This document shows positions 62,111 to 64,000 of a DNA stretch of 64,000 nt, piece by piece. This DNA comes from an uncultured Aquimarina sp. (GTDB taxonomy: Bacteria; Bacteroidota; Bacteroidia; Flavobacteriales; Flavobacteriaceae), in assembly GCA_947496555.1 (NCBI GenBank), contig CANMDH010000010.1:1-64000 (forward strand). The letters run 5' to 3'. Made by a program: the position numbers and the translations under genes. The notes below the pieces were generated by a model that searched no databases, was not told the DNA's origin, and saw nothing but the letters and a program-made list of their open reading frames with translations. Every line of letters begins with the position of its first letter. The first letter of the stretch is position 1.

Positions 62111-62197
62111 CCGGACCCAATCCTACGCTGGGATGACAAGTAGAATATTCTTATTACACCGCAAGAATTGTCTTTCCAGCGTAGGCTGGAATCCATA
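62111..62197. repeat. REP-like inverted pair G and H after trpA
   Basis: Copy G (core 62115-62134, reverse orientation) has three mismatches in its left arm; copy H (core 62173-62192, TTTCCAGC-GTAG-GCTGGAAT) is forward. The pair sits downstream of trpA. The remaining gap to 62354 holds no gene I can support. Confidence 0.8.
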
Positions 62198-62354
62198 ATT
62201 GAAGTAAAATGCTAAATCTATGTATAACTGAAGCGAAAGAAAGCTATAAACATAATCATATTTCCTTTTCTCTTTGTAAATCCTTACATTAGTAATTCAT
62301 ACCTAATCAATTGTTTAATCTATCCCAAATAAAAGCGGGATCAAAATTTAATGT

Positions 62355-62627
62355 ATGGGTAAAGGAGATAAAAAAACACGCCGTGGTAAAATCATCATGG
62401 GAACTTATGGCAGACTACGACGACGTAAAAAATCTAACGCAACTGTGACTACTACTGTAAAACCTAAAGTAAAAGCAGCACCAAAGACCAAAGCGGCACC
62501 AAAAACTAAAGCAGCGCCTAAGGCAAAAGCAGAACCAAAGGCAGAAGTAGAAACTAAAGCAGCACCAAAAGCCAAAGCTAAGCCTGCAGCCAAGAAAAAA
62601 GAAGAAAGTAAAGCTGAAGAAGAGTAA
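62355..62627 (+). CDS. Ribosomal protein bTHX (THX/S31e-like) with Lys/Ala-rich tail
   Basis: The 90-residue protein starts with the bTHX signature MGKGDKKTRRGKIIMGTYGRLRRRK, a small basic peptide that binds the top of the 30S subunit head in Bacteroidota and Thermus. Typical members are much shorter; here about 60 residues follow, made of AAPKTKAAPKAKAEPK-like repeats ending in KKEESKAEEE, similar to histone H1-like tails. The tail is low-complexity and probably disordered. The stop lies one base from the convergent stop of the next gene, so there is no room for a terminator. Confidence 0.88.
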   Translation: MGKGDKKTRRGKIIMGTYGRLRRRKKSNATVTTTVKPKVKAAPKTKAAPKTKAAPKAKAEPKAEVETKAAPKAKAKPAAKKKEESKAEEE

Positions 62628-62628
62628 A

Positions 62629-63282
62629 CTAGAAAAACTCACGATACTGCATCACCCTAAAATCGATCGTATTGAATTTAGGGTTTTTGTTTTTAAGATC
62701 TTTATACAATTGCATACTACCTATAGCTCTATTGGCTGAACCTGAGGGTGCTGTTAAGGATACTGTTTTGATTTTCCTAATATTTAATTCGAATTGATGT
62801 ATTCTTGGAACATCTCCTGATACTTCCTCTAATTTTAAATGATACTCTTTGAGATGTCTTCTGAAGAAATACTCGGGCCCATTTTTGCTATTTCCTCCAG
62901 TAAATATCAAAGTATTAATCTTTGGATATTGTTTAAGATACGTTATTATATCCCTAAGTTTTATATGTTGCATGCCCAGATCTGATGCATCTATTTTTTT
63001 GCGTTGACAACTACCTACAATATCACAAACACCAATACCTCTTGAAGTTAAAAAAGTTCTACGCTGTTCTGCTGCTTCGTGGGTAGTCTCATATTTCAAA
63101 TTAAGATTAAAAATCCGATCCAGCACTGGCCAAAGTAGCCCGTTACTACTTCCGTAACAGAAATCTACATCCTTTTCGTTAAGTTCGCCCGTAGTAAAAC
63201 GAGGTGGCGGTAATGTACCCACGATAAGTTTTGTAGCTCCTTCTGGAAAAAATGGTTCGTATGGATGGGTATGTAGGAACAA
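62629..63282 (-). CDS. Uracil/hypoxanthine-DNA-glycosylase-like protein
   Basis: The 217-residue protein resembles the uracil-DNA glycosylase superfamily, closest to the hypoxanthine-DNA glycosylase type. Motifs are TKLIVGTLPPPRF, then DFCYGSSNGLLWPVL and, near the C-terminus, LTAPSGSANRAIG. It would excise deaminated or misincorporated bases. The start is a TTG at 63282; no ATG exists in frame until about residue 124, and an in-frame stop lies 18 bases upstream. A heptanucleotide tandem repeat begins at the start codon, so its initiation region is unstable sequence. Confidence 0.82.
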   Translation of the reverse strand: MFLHTHPYEPFFPEGATKLIVGTLPPPRFTTGELNEKDVDFCYGSSNGLLWPVLDRIFNLNLKYETTHEAAEQRRTFLTSRGIGVCDIVGSCQRKKIDASDLGMQHIKLRDIITYLKQYPKINTLIFTGGNSKNGPEYFFRRHLKEYHLKLEEVSGDVPRIHQFELNIRKIKTVSLTAPSGSANRAIGSMQLYKDLKNKNPKFNTIDFRVMQYREFF

Positions 63283-63351
63283 GTTATGAGTTATGAGTTA
63301 TGAGTTATGAGTTATGAGTTATGAGTTATGAGTTACGAATTACGAATTACG
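63282..63351. repeat. Heptanucleotide tandem repeat at a start codon
   Basis: Seven perfect AGTTATG units (63282-63330) are followed by AGTTACG and two AATTACG units. The array abuts the TTG start of the minus-strand glycosylase-like gene, so copy-number change by slippage would alter its upstream region. Confidence 0.92.
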
Positions 63352-63407
63352 AATTTAGAGGTATTGTCTTAAATCCAAAAGAAGTAATTACTTAAAATTT
63401 AGAAAAT

Positions 63408-63568
63408 AGCTCCTTCGAGGTGGAGTGGATCACTTTCTGATGAAAAATAGTAGCTCCTACCTGGAGGAGGTCTCTTTGTAATAAAAAATACCAGCTCCAG
63501 CGCGGAGGAGGTCATTTTACAATAAAAGATACTAACTCCGGGGCAGAGGAGATTAATTTATGTCATTT
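63408..63568. repeat. Four degenerate 41-44 bp tandem repeats
   Basis: Units begin at 63408, 63452, 63493 and 63534 with AGCTCC (AACTCC in the last), then a GGAG-type partner 10-15 bases on, then an A/T-rich tail resembling TAATAAAAAATAC. Each unit can form a small CTCC/GGAG hairpin. With the array at 63282 they fill the 432-base gap between the glycosylase-like gene and the MBOAT gene; I see no coding sequence in it. Confidence 0.75.
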
Positions 63569-63594
63569 AAAAGCAAGTTTTTATCAGTACTATT

Positions 63595-63694
63595 GCGTGA
63601 GGGATAGTAACGGCATCCTTTTTATTGTGCCCTGAGCTTGTCGAAGGGTACAATAAAAATATACAGTGGATAGCCCGACCCGAAGGGACACGCC
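63595..63694. repeat. Dispersed repeat with internal hairpin, 3' of the MBOAT gene
   Basis: The ends GCGTG and CACGC pair. Inside, TTTTTATTGTGCCCT (63618-63632) and AGGGTACAATAAAAA (63644-63658) form a long hairpin around CTGAGCTTGTCGA, with A/T runs on both sides that could end transcription either way. The right part (GGATAGCCCGA) is complementary to part of the repeat after trpE. Confidence 0.7.
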
Positions 63695-63714
63695 ATAATT
63701 AGCTACCAATTTAA

Positions 63715-64000
63715 TTAAAACTGAAAATAAATAAAAGGCTGAAAATCGGCTGCATACGTTTGATAACAAATAATAGCGACTGCCATTACTACAGCTGCTT
63801 TGACTACCATATTGCTTTTTATAAACAGATCTTCGATCCAATCTTTGGTTCTATAAGGCAACCAATGGGTAATATATCCAATAAGCATCACTATAAAAAC
63901 AACCCGGTACTCCCAAAGCACAATAAGTGCATTTTGCCAATCCATATTGGTAGCGACCTGTTGATAAAATCGATCGATATGATCCATACTATTTCCTCGG
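63715..64000 (-). CDS. MBOAT-family O-acyltransferase, C-terminal part (continues past the window)
   Basis: The frame is open to the window edge; 94 codons are visible, and the Met at 63987 is internal. It contains WEYRVVFIVMLIGYITHWLPYRTKDWIEDLF, a lysine-poor amphipathic turn, a last membrane segment and the tail PFIYFQF, all typical of the C-terminus of AlgI/DltB-like MBOAT proteins in flavobacteria. Such proteins transfer acyl groups to extracellular polymers. A dispersed repeat with a terminator-like hairpin follows the stop. Confidence 0.75.
   Translation of the reverse strand, partial: RGNSMDHIDRFYQQVATNMDWQNALIVLWEYRVVFIVMLIGYITHWLPYRTKDWIEDLFIKSNMVVKAAVVMAVAIICYQTYAADFQPFIYFQF

Noticed and set aside
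62405-62642. Two long minus-strand reading frames opposite the bTHX gene
   Set aside because: They are antisense to a Lys/Ala-rich repeat, which leaves the opposite strand free of stops; the composition (Phe/Cys or Ala/Gly runs) is not protein-like.
63590-63841. An 83-residue minus-strand reading frame
   Set aside because: It runs across the dispersed repeat and out of frame with the MBOAT gene, so it is a chance ORF.

Overview
The window looks like chromosomal DNA of a marine, polysaccharide-degrading flavobacterium (Bacteroidota). The evidence is AT-rich sequence, SusC/SusD pairs, FecR/ECF-sigma modules, a type IX secretion sorting domain, many lipoprotein signal peptides, and TAnnTTTG promoter boxes. 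No rRNA, tRNA or CRISPR array was seen. The species cannot be named from this stretch.

Region 1 (about 1-37,350) is a large polysaccharide-utilisation locus. The minus-strand half holds a truncated SusC, a FecR anti-sigma factor, a GH127-type enzyme, an ECF sigma factor, a SASA-type esterase, two sulfatases, an SDR oxidoreductase and a second ECF sigma factor. The plus-strand half begins with a divergent FecR gene. It continues with a full SusC/SusD pair, a GH110-type alpha-galactosidase, a GH2 beta-galactosidase, a GH92 enzyme, two more sulfatases, a GH28-type enzyme and a beta-lactamase-fold hydrolase. It also holds two paralogous, unassigned NEP-motif glycosidase-like proteins that carry DNRLRE modules. 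GH110, GH127, GH2 and four sulfatases together suggest a sulfated galactan of the red-algal type, but the substrate is inferred.

Region 2 (about 37,370-50,560) looks like a compact LacI-type regulon. The LacI gene is surrounded by three copies of an operator (TGTAAACG-centred palindrome). One precedes an SsuD-like flavin monooxygenase and an SSS-family symporter, one a SusC/SusD pair followed by an ASPIC/UnbV lipoprotein, and one a YeiH-type putative sulfate exporter. The monooxygenase keeps four of the SsuD active-site residues. I infer a TonB-coupled system for taking up and desulfonating an organosulfonate, possibly a sulfoquinovose derivative, with export of the released sulfur oxyanion.

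Region 3 (about 50,615-54,004) holds two rhodanese-domain proteins and two thioredoxin-fold proteins, then a MarR regulator and a YceI-like protein.

Region 4 (54,012-62,107) is a complete trp operon in the order trpL-E-G-D-(unknown)-C-F-B-(GIY-YIG)-A. It is preceded by a leader peptide with three consecutive Trp codons and an attenuator. The operon is peppered with REP-like palindromes. A tiny GIY-YIG nuclease gene sits between two inverted copies of them, and another repeat has expanded in frame inside trpF.

Region 5 (62,355-64,000) has a bTHX ribosomal protein with a long Lys/Ala-rich tail and a uracil/hypoxanthine-DNA-glycosylase-like gene whose start codon abuts a heptanucleotide tandem repeat. 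A repeat-filled gap follows, then the 3' end of an MBOAT acyltransferase gene.
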